Of a stretch of DNA of 64,000 bases, positions 44,915-55,945 are shown in pieces. The position numbers and the translations under genes were made by a program. Position 1 is the stretch's first letter; the number at the start of each line of letters is the position of its first letter. Location of the stretch: NCBI GenBank assembly GCA_963556495.2, contig OY747704.1, positions 8,748,501 through 8,812,500 on the forward strand. The letters are read 5' to 3'. The DNA is from Valencia hispanica. Lineage: Eukaryota; Chordata; Actinopteri; Cyprinodontiformes; Valenciidae. The notes beneath the pieces were generated by a model. The model was not told where the DNA came from. It made no database searches and worked only from the letters and a program-made list of their open reading frames with translations.

Positions 44915-46317
44915 ATGGAGGACAAACTGATCGTCGCTGTATGTAATGTCCGTGAACTGTATGACCCGTCTTCGTCTTTTTACAAAGACAGGAAGAGATC
45001 GGATCTGATTTGGAGGAAGATATCGGAGGATATTGGAGTGCCAGGTAAGCAGTTAAACATAGAAAAAAATATTTTTTCTTTTAACTTTCTTGTTATGTTA
45101 GCTAACGCTACGCTAGCCAAAAGCGGTTAGGGCAACTACGGTACTAAATACGCATTACCAGTTTCCCATTGTGTATTTAGACGAGATCTGCAAAAAACGG
45201 TGGAAGACATTGAGGGACACATATGTCAGGCAGAGCAGAAAAGAGAAAGAGAGAAGGAAGAGCGGAGCAGAAGGAGGGAAAGTGCAGAAATGGAAGTACC
45301 TCTCTGTCCTGTCCTTCCTCGAACCCTTCATCGCCCCCCGCGAAACATCGAGCAACATGGGGGTCGAGGAGGAGCAGGCGGAGGGGTATGACCACCCAGA
45401 GGAGCCAGAAGAAGAAGCAGCAGGGCGGTTAGAGGCAGAAGGTTGGTGATTTTGAGAAGAAAACCCAGACATAGTGGCACACAAACACACACAAAAACGT
45501 GCTCAGAAACATGAAAGTAATTATTGTAAAGCTGAAACCTACATCATTTTGCTACTACAAAGTTTTGCTATTTATTATTAGTGCTAGCAGTAGAAGTATT
45601 TGTGATCTTGGTATAAAGCATAATAAACAGGAGGGTCAATAATATTCCTTTCTGTCTTGACAGATCCAGCTAACATGGAGGCAGGTGACATGGCTGAACC
45701 AGAGTCCCCTGGCCCTTTTCTTTTCTGCTTCTGACCAGCCTGGCCCTTCCTCTGCTGCTGCTTCTTCTTCTGACCAGCCTGGCCCTTCCTCTGCTCCAGC
45801 ACCTGCAGGTGTGTAGTGCTGTTTGGAAAGGTTGGGAATGTAGGTTTTATTCAAAGATGTCAATCTGTTTCTTTGGGTTCCCAGACACTTGGCGAATTAC
45901 TTTTTGTACTTTCTGAAATGTCTGTGTATACCCTGGAATTCACACTCAGCCTTTCATACAGACTTAAAATGTTGCTTATAATTTTATCTAATTTGTATAT
46001 TTGTTCAACATAATTGTAAGCATTTTTAACACATTTTTCTACTGTGTTTTTTCACAGGCCCTCCAAGAAAACGAAGGCGGAGGCAGCAGGACTTGTCAGT
46101 GCCAACAGAGTTCCAGCAAAAGCTGCTTGATGCGCTCAAGGCCCGGCCTGAACCAGCTCCTGCTCCTCCTGCAGATGATGACATGCACTTCCTTCTCTCT
46201 CTTCATCCTCTCCTGAAAAGGGTGTCACCTCTAGAAAGAGACATCCTAAAATTTGACATTCATAGACTGATTTTTGAAAGAATGAACAATTTGACCCATT
46301 TGGACAATACTCAGTAG
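44915..46317 (+). pseudogene. Harbinger MADF/BESS accessory gene, one frameshift
   Basis: Four exons: 44915-45044, 45181 to about 45441, about 45663-45809 and 46058-46317. Exon 1 gives a MADF start, MEDKLIVAVCNVRELYDPSS and LIWRKISEDIGVP. Exon 2 completes it with DEICKKRWKTLRDTYVRQSR and KWKYLSVLSFLEPFIAP, then an acidic tail. Exon 3 has two SSDQPGPSSA-type repeats; a one-base shift near 45710-45725 breaks the frame there. Exon 4 has a basic patch PPRKRRRRQQ and a BESS motif, DDMHFLLSLHPLLKRVSPLE then RDILKFDIHRLIFE, and stops at 46317. Such proteins bind DNA by MADF and other proteins by BESS, and Harbinger needs them for transposition. Confidence 0.85.
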
Positions 46318-46970
46318 TTTTACTGATCGGGCTGACACCTTTTTCAGGGGAGGAAGGAGACTCCTTTCTGTGACCCTCCTGTCTTCCACCGCATTTCCTC
46401 CAAATAAGGTCCTTTCTCTTCCTGTTCTTTATTTTATTGTTTGTTTATTATATGTATATATGTTGTATGTATTTTTTTATATTAAATATTTTTATATGTA
46501 ACATTTTGGTCAGCTACTTTCCTTAATTTAATTCTACTGTCCTATGTAATGCCATTTGGGTGAAAATATTATTTTTAATAACAGATAATAATTACCTTAA
46601 TTAACTATACCTTTTTATTGACTATATAAAGTACCACAGAAGTACAAAAGCAAGAACTATTTGAGTTTATTTGATTGATTTCACCATATCCATAGACGAG
46701 TTTGTGGGAGAAAGCAGAGCAGTCTGTCAGTCATTACCTGGAAACGAGAGGTACAGGTGAACAGGTCAAAAGTATATAGGTACAGAACAAACAATAATCC
46801 ATAAATGAAAGGGATTTGTGAATGTATATATGAATGTATAGAGAAAAACAAATTACTAAAATATAATATAGTAAATATAGATGTGGAAATTTTCAGAAAG
46901 TTTTGCTCTTAATTTTTTTACTGGGTGGCTCTTAAAAGAGCCGTTTTGGGTCAGTCCTGTATGGACATGA
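46318..46970. other. Non-coding core of Harbinger element
   Basis: The space between the two convergent genes, with AT-rich sequence and an ATTAAA-like signal near 46480 for the accessory gene. No additional gene. Confidence 0.5.
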
Positions 46971-47276
46971 CTATTCTGCCGGCTGCCATGGCACTGCCCC
47001 CTCCTCACTGAGGTGGGCCATGAAAACTTCTCTGGTCTCCACTGCCTCTCTGGTTGCGTTGTTGGCTCCGATTCGCCCCACAGCTGGAAGTGGTCTTTCT
47101 CCATGAGCAGCGGCAGCTCCCCTCACAACTTCGGGGTTGACTTCCAGTCTGCGGTGAAACATTCTCCACTGTGCAGACCAGATCCCGAATGCATCTTCCA
47201 CCACCAGCCGGGCCCGGGAGAGCCGGTAGTTGAAGACGCGCTGCTGATCCGACAAGATCCGCCATGTTGTAAACAA
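46971..47276 (-). pseudogene. Harbinger transposase C-terminal remnant
   Basis: Minus-strand frame with FNYRLSRARLVVEDAFGIWS and AQWRMFHRRLEVNPEVV, the typical C-terminal part of the Harbinger DDE transposase where YNYRLSRAR and VVENAFGI lead to the last acidic residue. The sequence then changes frame (RRTTSSCGANRSQQRN is in the overlapping frame). Everything upstream, including both other catalytic residues, is deleted: the fragment is only about 180 bases from the right terminal repeat. Confidence 0.82.
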
Positions 47277-47455
47277 CTAGCAACAGACAAATCCACGCCC
47301 GCACGCTGACGTAATGATGTGACGCGCTGATGCCCCGACGCGCCGACGCAGACCACAAGTGTGCAAGCAGCTGGGTTTAAATTTTAAAGCGTCGACTTTC
47401 GTCCGTTTGAGCGATTTGGCGCCTGGACGCGCTGACCGGTGTGAACGCGGCTTAA

Positions 47456-48670
47456 GTGTGTTTAAGTTCCTCTGAGCAAAATTCTAAAACTGTATCAGTA
47501 ATGTATCTCTAGGCAACGTGGCAGAGTTGGCAGAGGCTACTGTCTCCTGGCGCCTCTGACCTCCCCCCCAACAAGACAGGTGTGCTTAGGAGAGAGCCTT
47601 AAGTTCTCAATAGACCAAAACAGGACTTTGAGGCCTCCCATTCAGCCTGCCCCACATCCATTAGAACTACAGAGGATGAAACACCAACATCCTATATGTT
47701 CGAAATAGTTATATCTCCATATAGTTAATCTCCCCCAAACTCGGCTGTGCATTATAACTGATTTAAGTTTAACCCCTGTAATACCCCCAAACTCTATTTT
47801 TGCAAAGATGTTCTGTTCCCCAATTATAGAAATTTCAATTTTCGCTTTCTTACTGTCCCTACTCTTATTCCCTGTCTATTTCTGTGAAATGATTTTGCGT
47901 CTCAGCCCCCTTCAGTTGCTGTACTCTGTGATCACCGGCTGTGGCACAGGGTGCTAACTCGAAACTTGTTACCAAAGTGGTTGAGAGCTTACCTCCCTGG
48001 AGCATGGAGGGAAGCAGACATTTGAGCTCTGTCCTCTATTGTTGCAGACCATGTTCCAGACACCTGCCAGTGTCGGTTGAAGGTCAAATTTAGTCCGTCC
48101 TTCATCATAGCAGTGTCTTTTCTCTTGCACGGAGCAGTAAAACAGGAAATCGGAGAGCGTTGCTTGATTCACATTGCCAGCTTTCTGCTTTTCTTCCTGT
48201 TTTAAAGTCCACTATCAGGTTCTGCTCTTTCCCACGGGAATAAATGTAAATTTTCTGAGAGTTCAGCACAGTGTGTGAGACTGAGCCTCACCCACGAACC
48301 GGGGTTCTCCTTAGTGAGTGCGCAGGGGTTTCTTGACAGTGACTCTTTACCTTTCCGAAACTCAGATGCTGGAGAGAAAAAAAAACATCCTTTATCCACT
48401 CTGTTTCGCTCACTGAAGGCACCAATGGGCACCAATATGTTACGGAAGAAATTATCTTCTTCCTTCCATATGGATGAGGCTGGAGTCTGGATTGGCGTTT
48501 TTCATTCTTTATTATGGCCAGTCTTGTACATGAGCTTGTCTGGGCCAACACTCAAACTCCCTCACACCCAATGTCTGGTTTATTTCAACATCAATAGTTA
48601 TGATTAATAACCTAATATTAATATAACTATTGATGAGATTCAATGAGTTAATTGATTAATTGGGGCACCA
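47456..48670. other. LTR-element internal or leader sequence, not resolved
   Basis: Follows the Harbinger target duplication, so the first part continues the LTR interrupted at 44605. At 48428-48445 the phrase GGGCACCAATATGTTACGG looks like a second primer-binding-like site with an LTR boundary on the minus strand (TTGGTGCCC after an end ACATA). No coding domain recognised in any frame; ORFs of 60-110 codons here lack motifs. Confidence 0.35.
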
Positions 48671-48849
48671 CTCTTATATCAACTTAATATTCAGAGAATT
48701 TGCAGACTTTCAGTCTCCTCTGAAGGATATGAGCTCAGACGGTGTGAAAAGTAACTTCATACACACGCTGAAATAAAATACAGAAGCTTCTCTTTAAAAT
48801 ATAACAGGGTTTATTAACACAATAGATTAACCTTACAGCCAACTCACTC

Positions 48850-48969
<120 letters not shown>

Positions 48970-49111
48970 CGAGAGAGATGAGCCTGTGTGGGGGGATGAT
49001 CATAAAGTCGTTGCTCTTATTGGTCCGTACTCCCACCTGTGAAGCAAAGCCGGACAGCCGGCCCAGACAGGTGGCGTTACGGCTACAATAGACTGACAAC
49101 AGAATAAAAGG

Positions 49112-49263
<152 letters not shown>

Positions 49264-49969
49264 TACAGCACTGCTTCTAGCAATAACCAGTTTACAACAC
49301 AGAGCATACAACACTATAGGCCAGCGTGTGGCGACGCTAATTGGCGATGAGTAAACAGTGGTTTAGAAGTTCACAAACTCATGTCACCAAAAGAAAGAAG
49401 GGATTTAACCCGTCGGACCTAACTCCTCTACCCAGACTCAGCAGAAATAAACCAGGTTTATCCTACTTGGCAATGATTATCTTCTGTCCACCCGAGTCCA
49501 CGACGAACGATGGAGAAAAGTGAACGAAAATGTTCAAACTGTGGAAGGAACGGCAGTGCACAGCCGAGGTCAGAGATGGACGCATCCAAATGCAGGCAAT
49601 GAACGGAATCGGGCTAGATAGCTCTCTGAAGACCGACCCGATTCCGGAATAGCTCAGATGCCACCAGACTTCCTAGATACACAAACGGGAAGCCGGATAG
49701 CTTGGCAGGTAATGCTTCGAAGTTTTTAGGGGAGTTCTTTCCTTGTCCAGCAAGTCGGAAGAAAAGAGGGAAAGTTGCTTGCAATTCAATTGAGCGTCTC
49801 CATTCAGCTCAGAGATGAGCAGGGGAAAGACAATAACTTCATGTTCTGCGCCCCTTTATCAACTCTTTGATGTCATCACTGCCCACAGACCACTGAGAAT
49901 GCTTTGAGGGCGGCGCAAGAGATGCTGGGAGATGCAGTCCATTCAGTTTGTGGAAAATGAATCCCAACA

Positions 49970-50204
49970 CTCCTAATGTTATGTCTTAGTTGCAAGGTTA
50001 ACCAAAACACACCTTACAGCTGATGAGTCACACTGTAACCTCCTTTTATCCTCCTGCAGTCCTAATGATTTGCAGGTGTATCACCTGCAAATCACCTGCA
50101 GGCCTCCACCCACCAGAGCTGGAACCTGTGCCTCCACAATGCCTTCTGGTGGACAACCTGCAGAAGAGATGAACAGAAGAAACCACACAGACAACACACC
50201 ATAG
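49970..50204 (+). other. Flank between LTR and Harbinger
   Basis: Short intron stretch with a CACCTGCA tandem duplication at 50083-50100 (GTATCACCTGCAAATCACCT). No feature recognised. It may be the 5' part of the same old repeat whose LINE-type tail appears after the Harbinger at 53962. Confidence 0.4.
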
Positions 50205-50389
50205 TTACAGCGCGTTCACACCAAGGCGTCAAAAACACCCCGCACGCCAAAGTTTGAAGCTTGAACATTCGCAGCTTGAAGCTCGTCCAAAGCGAATTGG
50301 ACACACGCAAAATATACCACTTTCACGCGCGTCAAGATGGAAATACGTAACTTGTGGGAGGAGCTAGTGCCAGACTGTGTTTTTGAAAG

Positions 50390-51410
50390 ATGGCAGCTGT
50401 CGATCTAGCGCTGGAAGAGAGTCTCCCTTCTGTATTTACTGTGGAGAGCAGAGCAGCGGAAGTTTTCGCCGTACTTGGGTCCACAAGTTCCTCCAGAAGC
50501 GTGAGCAGTTTGGTGAGTTTGGTGACTTGCTCCAAAAGCTGCGTCTGGATGATGGCCGCTTTCAGCAGTACCACCGTCCCTCGCCCAGTTTGAGGAGCTG
50601 TTGTCCCGCATCGATCCAAACATCGTCGCCAAAACAGCAACTACAGGCGCTCAATCCCACCTGCTGAGCGCCTGTCCATCTGCCTGCGGTTTGTAAAAGT
50701 TTATAATACATGTATAATACAGTAGTCCTTTATCGATATGTGTGCTAATATATGCTATCAGTGTATGCTGTCGGTGTTTACTGATAGCAAACTGTGGTAT
50801 GGAGACCGCTGTAAATAATATTTCTATTGATAAAGTCCTGATTTAGCCCTGATTTGGATTAATTTTTACCTGGTTTAATTCTGGTTTTGAACCAGTCTAA
50901 TATTCCCTGCAGCTGTCAGACTCTAGAATTGGCACACTGTAATTGTAAAAGTTGCTAGCAATCAAATTAAGATATGACAAAGTTAAGACAAAACAGATCA
51001 GACTGTTTTGTATGATATTAACTATATATTATATGATTATTCATAGAATTATAAAACATTTTATATAATATTTATATATTGTGTAATTTTGTTCTGAGAT
51101 CAAGAAAGTATTTTTGAACTTGAATAATGTATTTTGTAACTACAGTACAGATAATACTATTTTTAAATAATGTTCTCCCGGTTCCTTGCCGGAGACTCCT
51201 ATGGGACCATCGCATCCAGTGTCCGAGTTGGTGTCTCCTCAGTGTGCCAGATCATCCCCCAGGTAGTAACGGCCATCTGGGACTGTCTAGTGGATGACTA
51301 CATGGCTGTACCTTCCACTGAAGACTGGCGGTCCATCGCAGAGGGATTCCAGGAGTGGTGGAACTTCCCTCTCTGCTGTGGATCTCTAGATGGGAAGCAT
51401 GTCCAGATCA
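50390..51410 (+). pseudogene. Harbinger transposase, truncated after the first catalytic Asp
   Basis: Exon 1 (to about 50690) holds a region LQKLRLDDGRFQQYH and, in a shifted frame, the FEELLSRIDPNIVAK segment before LSICLR-type sequence. Exon 2 begins at about 51180: RFLAGDSYGTIASSVRVGVS, TAIWDCLVDDYMAVPSTEDW, RSIAEGFQEWWNFPLCCGSL and DGKHVQI. DGKH has the first Asp of the DDE triad. Right after it the frame ends in AT-rich sequence, so the rest of the catalytic domain is gone. The acceptor of exon 2 reads TCCCG where the sister copy has TCCAG. Usual length is about 350-400 residues. Confidence 0.82.
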
Positions 51411-51865
51411 ATTTTACCAGTCATTTATTATTTTGCTAATAAATGGAGCTTGCCTCTAACATTAACAAACCTCTCTTTATTCTCTTGTCTTCACAGTGTT
51501 ATGTTCCTATATAGTAGTATATTTTTGGATTTGTATTATATTCATTGAACACTACATAATGTATAAATAAAGTTGTGCGGCAATATTTGCTGTGTAGTAG
51601 AACAAACCGAGACATTTAGTCATTATCAAAATTTATTTGAAAACAATATTCAACGAATCTCAAACAGAAACAAACAAATATGAAAAATATAACTATTTAC
51701 AGACAGAGACAAAAATAAAAAGGACCATGCTTAGGAGGTGGAAGAGCCTCACGGTCATTGGAAGAAGAAGAAGAAGAGAAGAAGTTCCTCCCCTGGAGAG
51801 CCTGCTGCTTGTTTTAATCAAAATTACTGATTACTAGAATCCAATGGATCCAGATTTAACACAGC

Positions 51866-53573
51866 TCAGGTGTTTTCAAAAATTAATTGATACATTTGGA
51901 ATTTGACGAACTCTCTTGTCTGAGGCGGCATGATCTCCAGAGCAGGAACAAAGCTGAGGAGGAAGAGCTCAGTTGGAGACTGCCGTGGCCTCTTGAGGGA
52001 CGCCAGGATGGCCAACTCCATCTCGGACCGACCGTGTTGGGACCCGTCCCTTGTCCGCCTGGGTGCTCTCCTAGTCTGTGGGCCTATAAAACAAAGCACA
52101 AAACAACACAAAGTAATGAGAAGGGTGCTACTAGATTTTCATTTTCCACATGGTAAAAACAGGCTATAATGTGATTGGTAGTAGATTATTAGTAAAGGTA
52201 ACTGTTCACAAAAAGTGAGTTAATGTGAATGTTTAAAGCTATCAGTGGTTGCTGTAAATCTGATTTAAACATGTCACATTTATGGTTGCTACAGTTTCCT
52301 TCACACACCTGTGGGTGCAGCAGCAGGGGTGGAGGGACCATGGACTGGGGAGCCAGGAGAAGCAACAGGGGACGGCTCTACTCCTGCAGAATCAGTTGAC
52401 TCTGTCAAGACAATATTAAATGTTAAGTCAACAGGTTGATAATAATAGTCTTAGAGAAATTATATGGTGGTCTCTCTTTTATTGCAGGGGTTACGTTCTA
52501 AAATAAATTTAAAACACTTCACCACACACATTATACACTTTTCTCAGACATACATTTACTCACAGTTCTCACTAGTTTAAATACTCTCAAAGTTCAAACC
52601 ATCGTAGATTTTTTTTTTAACGGTATTAATATGCTGCGGTTTCTTTGTCCGCGAGCTGCTCTGGTGCGTCTTTTTCCACTGAAAGTCTCGGAGCAGGTGT
52701 CTGTTTCGGAGTGAGGAACATAGTTATGGTTTGTTTTTGGTACTTTTTTTCTACTGGATGAGAAGATTCTCATAACCAGACATGATAAATTTGGCAAGCG
52801 TAGTAGACACAACACAGAGGAGATTGACAATTGCCACCAATCAATCAGAACGCAGAACGAAATGCGCTGGAAAATTGTGCTGTGATACAAAGAAATCAGC
52901 GAAACACCGAGGCCGTGAACCTCGTTATAGTGAGAGACCACTGTATACTACTATTTATTAGTAAAAAAAACAAACATATATGCCTTTATGACAACTTACA
53001 TAAATTAACATAACTGCCTACGTTAATTCATTGTAAACATACCTTCTGTCTCAGACTCCCTTGCTGCTTCCAGAGGCTGCCCTGGTCCTCTGGGAGGATG
53101 TTCTCCGCGGTCCGAACGTTTACCCCTTGGTGTTGCTGGTCTCCAGTGGGGTGATGAATGGGTCGAGAAAGCTCATGACCGCGGAGAACTTCCATTTCCT
53201 CCCCAATCCTGCTGCTGACCCACTCCGCTTCTCCTTCTCCATCTTCTTCTCCTTCAAGCAGGTCTCCCTGAGGCTCTTTTTTCTGCAGAAGTCCTCTGAG
53301 TAAACACATTATCTTGTTAGTGGAAAAGTATTTCTACATCACCTGGAAAATAATTGTAAAATAGCGGGACAGTAGGCGGGCTTGCTAGCATTTGTGCAGG
53401 TTCGCAGAGTCAGTCAAAACTTTCAAAAGTGAAATGAACTTACCAGGTTGCTCTATCTTCGTATTTATATTCCTCCAAGCGAGGTCCTTATTATTCCCGT
53501 CTCTGTAGAGAAAGCAGTTGGTATCATACAGCTCCGGATGGTGAGCCACAGCAGTTATCAGTATTTCCTCCAT
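51866..53573 (-). pseudogene. Harbinger MADF/BESS accessory gene with one stop
   Basis: Four minus-strand exons with consensus splice sites: 53573-53444 (MEEILITAVAHHPELYDTNC, RDGNNKDLAWRNINTKIEQP), 53295-53043 (EDFCRKKSLRETCLKEKK, KWKFSAVMSFLDPFITPLET), 52401-52309 (Ser/Pro-rich) and 52083-51866. The last ends in a BESS-type motif, ELFLLSFVPALEIMPPQTRE then FVKFQMYQLIFENT and the stop at 51866. Exons 1 and 2 form the MADF domain. A TAA in exon 2 at about 53121, just after the MADF, is the only clear lesion; an indel or a different splice could also explain it. Confidence 0.82.
52467..52943. mobile_element. Pogo/Tigger-like MITE nested in Harbinger
   Basis: About 477 bases with ends matching the 7853-8158 element: ATGGTGGTCTCTCTTTTATT at one side and AGTGAGAGACCACTGTATA at the other. 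It lies in the intron between accessory exons 2 and 3, exactly as in the sister copy, and holds about 170 bases in the middle that the sister lacks. No coding capacity. Confidence 0.78.
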
Positions 53574-53961
53574 GTTGAATTAAAAACTTCACTGGACCCA
53601 GTGAACTGGGTCACAGCATCACATGACACCACACCAGGCTCCTGATTGGTTGACGCGGTGCGAATTTGACGCCGAAGTTCAGATTTTTCAACTTTAGCGG
53701 CAGACGCAAAAACGCACATCACGCGCGAATGCACAAAATGCACCCAAAAAAATCACATGCGTATTTTCTGTCCAGCGTAAAACACTTCATTTGCAAGAAT
53801 TTGACGTGCGAATGAGGCAGAAATGCATTTTCGCAACACAAAAACGCAGGTGACGCAATGCAGAACCCGTGGCGCACATCTGAGCGCTTCAGCATTGACT
53901 TTACATGTAAACCTGATGCCCTTGACGCTTCAAACGCGTTCGGTGTGAATGCACCGTTACA

Positions 53962-54022
53962 GCAACATTTTAATAATCCCTCTGGGATTAATAAAGTGTT
54001 TTTGAATGGAATTAAATTGAAA
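53962..54022 (+). mobile_element. LINE tail (Rex1-like 3' end)
   Basis: The sequence TCCCTCTGGGATTAATAAAG then TGTTTTTGAATGGAATTAAA resembles the Rex1-type 3' terminus at 13757-13800. Harbinger inserted next to or within it. The remainder of the LINE on the other side of the Harbinger is not recognisable. Confidence 0.6.
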
Positions 54023-54211
54023 AACTACTTATTTAGCTCAGAAAACCACAGACAGGAAAACTCTAAGCGTCAATATTGTCAACACATATAGGTTTTGCTT
54101 ATCAAACAAAAAAAGACACTGGAATGTAAATTTGCAGACTAACATTGATAGATAAGGAACAAAAAATATCAAAATACTTTGTTCAATGGAATTGTGTCCT
54201 CTTTGCTGCAG

Positions 54212-54447
54212 GTATATGAAGTACCTCTATCCATATGAATGTGAAAAGCGTGGACTGAGTTCTCCTGGTGAACTACAAGCAGCAATAGACAGCAACCGTC
54301 GGGAGAGCCGTAGGCAGAACTACAGTTCGGCCATCTTCAACTACTCTGCCACAGAGACAAGAATTTCTCCCCAAGCACCACAGTCGTATGTGCCAAAACC
54401 ATCTCACCACAGCATCTGTGTCTCTCAGGCATCTACTGTCAAAAAAG
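54212..54447 (+). CDS. arid3: arid3 exon (end of ARID, linker)
   Basis: A 236-base exon after CTTTGCTGCAG and before GTAAGA. Its first base finishes a Gln codon, then YMKYLYPYECEKRGLSSPGE, LQAAIDSNRRESRRQNYSSA completes the extended ARID. The following 35 residues (SYVPKPSHHSICVSQASTVKK at the end) form a Ser/Pro-rich linker. The last complete residues VKK join to Glu of the next exon, giving VKKE, a sumoylation-type consensus. ARID3A is known to be sumoylated at a comparable IKKE site. The paralogue remains open; SSPGELQAAIDSNRRE is shared by more than one ARID3. Confidence 0.95.
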
Positions 54448-54611
54448 GTAAGATATTAATGCTTGTTACTATTTTAAAGCTATCTTAAGATAGAAACTTG
54501 TAAAACATTTCAAAAAATTTGTTTTAAGCCCTACTTTTGCATAGATCTAATCTTTGATTTATTTTACCACTAAAACTGAAACTATTTTATTAGTTCTTGT
54601 CAGGAGTCTGG

Positions 54612-55246
54612 GGTAGAGCTGAAGACCGTTGCCCGAACCCATCGGGACTCGACGGGCTGGGCTGGGTTCGGGCTTAATTTCTATCATTGCCTACGGGCTC
54701 AGGCCCGGCTCGGGTTTTAGCGGTCAGCTGATCATCTCATTAGCGCAAACAAGATGCAAAATGGATGCTGAGGAGGTGAAACGGAGGTTAGCCGGTGGTG
54801 AATATGTGTTTTTGTTTGTTTGTTTTGTTGTTCATGTTAAAAGAGGGCAGGCTTGTGCAATTGCCTTTATTTTAGAAGTCATGCATGTGAGATAGCCTAA
54901 TTGACAGTACTCATTTTATTTCATAAAGCTGGAGACTTAAGAAAAAAAGATTATAAATCGACATGCCTTAATATTATTCTTATAGGCAGGGCCTCATTTA
55001 TCATTTTAAGCTTCAGATTATAGGCCTATTTGACAGGAATTTCAAACATTTTTCCAGTAAATTGAAAACATGCCGGTCACGTTGCCATTTTTTCCAGCGG
55101 AAACCCTGATGTGTGACTTTTGAATAACGTCGGGCTGTAATCGGGTTCGGGCTTTAATAAGCTGTCAATCAAAATATGCTCTTTGGGCTCGGGCTGAATT
55201 CTGTTGGCCTCGGGCCGGGTCGGGCCCAACCTTTGAGGCCCAATTT
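54612..55246. mobile_element. hAT-like element with CGGGC-rich subterminal repeats
   Basis: One end reads TAGAGCTGAAGACCGTTGCC then CGAACCCATCGGGACTCGAC; the other end, inverted, reads CTAAAATTGGGCCTCAAAGG then TTGGGCCCGACCCGGCCC. Both ends carry clustered CGGGCT and GGCCCG motifs, as bound by hAT transposases. In the middle, at 54761, MDAEEVKRRLAGGEYVFL resembles the first residues of fish hAT proteins, followed by no further coding. No clear 8-bp duplication was found, so the class is tentative. Confidence 0.55.
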
Positions 55247-55499
55247 TAGATGTGTATCACTCGCGAAAGATTTCCACCCAGCTGGTCCCAGGAGATCACC
55301 GAATCACAGGAGAATTGCAATTGCATAACTTGAAGGGAAATGTAATTCTGTTAGTAAGTAACATAAACTCACCATCCATTCCCAAAACTGCAGATATTCC
55401 TGTCCATGCCATCTCCTTTTTCATGTTGTCCTTGTAAAGCTGTCTGGTATCATATAAACTGGGTGATTCTCCACTTCCAAGGATTAAATTCTAGTCGTC
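55247..55499 (+). other. Unassigned intron stretch
   Basis: No coding frame of note and no repeat boundary recognised. Confidence 0.35.
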
Positions 55500-55945
55500 C
55501 ATGATAAAAACCAACAAATTATGCATCTCCAGAGCTGAGGTGATTCTCATGGTGCTCCCTCAATTACGGAATGTGTTCTCCGCCCAGGATCTCACCACGC
55601 TGCGGATAGAGGCGGAGAGGGTTCGCCAGGGAGCATGGGACAAGGACATTGGTCCACCTCATGGAGGACCTGTCCCCGTTGCTAGAGCTCCGAGGGAGGC
55701 TCAAGGAGGACCCGTCCCCATTGTTTGAGCTCCCAGGGAGGGTTAAGGAGGATCCATCCCTGTCACTGGAGCCTCTTCACCGCTGACCGCTGTTGGTCAA
55801 GCCGCTAGACTTTTCTCAGCCGGCCTCCGCGCCGCCAGACTCTTCTCAGCCAGCCTCCACGCTCCCAGACTCTTCTCAGCCAGCCTCTGCACCGCCAGAC
55901 TCTTCTAAGCCAGCCTCCGCGCTGCCAGATACTCTTCTCAGCCGG
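55500..55945 (+). mobile_element. Fragment of proline-rich retroelement ORF
   Basis: Relative of the element at 60866-63117. It begins with VLPQLRNVFSAQDLTTLRIE and AERVRQGAWDKD, absent in that copy, then has diverged units of the 42-base repeat (EDPSPSLELPGR-like, 55650-55750) and about four 30-base units (DSSQPASAPP, 55818-55940). Stops and shifts break it. It lacks LTRs. It shows that the full family protein has additional sequence before the repeats. Confidence 0.65.

Larger units (their letters stand above)
44606..47452 (+). mobile_element. PIF/Harbinger element, 2847 bp, complete ends, TAA duplication
   Basis: Terminal inverted repeats of at least 32 bases match perfectly by eye: AGCCGCGTTCACACCGGTCA at the left and the inverse TGACCGGTGTGAACGCGGCT at the right, continuing GCGCGTCCAGGC. 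They are flanked by TAA (44603-44605 and 47453-47455), the 3-bp TWA target of Harbinger elements. It carries the MADF/BESS accessory gene on the plus strand and only the C-terminal end of the transposase on the minus strand. It inserted in an LTR. The perfect TIRs suggest recent movement in trans. Confidence 0.93.
50208..53956 (+). mobile_element. PIF/Harbinger element, 3749 bp, TTA duplication
   Basis: Ends CAGCGCGTTCACACC (left) and, inverted, CGGTGCATTCACACC (right), flanked by TTA at 50205-50207 and 53957-53959. It encodes a truncated transposase on the plus strand (50390-51410) and the MADF/BESS gene on the minus strand (53573-51866). A pogo-like MITE lies in the accessory gene. Terminal repeats are more diverged than in the element at 44606, but share the GCGTTCACACC core. 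The copy at 7675-10064 is its close relative. Confidence 0.88.

Noticed and set aside
44606..47452. MADF/BESS gene as a host gene
   Set aside because: It lies exactly between perfect terminal inverted repeats with a TAA duplication, next to a transposase remnant, so it belongs to the Harbinger element.
47456..48670. Retroviral env or pol genes after the Harbinger insertion
   Set aside because: All frames are short and carry no transmembrane, RT or integrase motifs that I can see.
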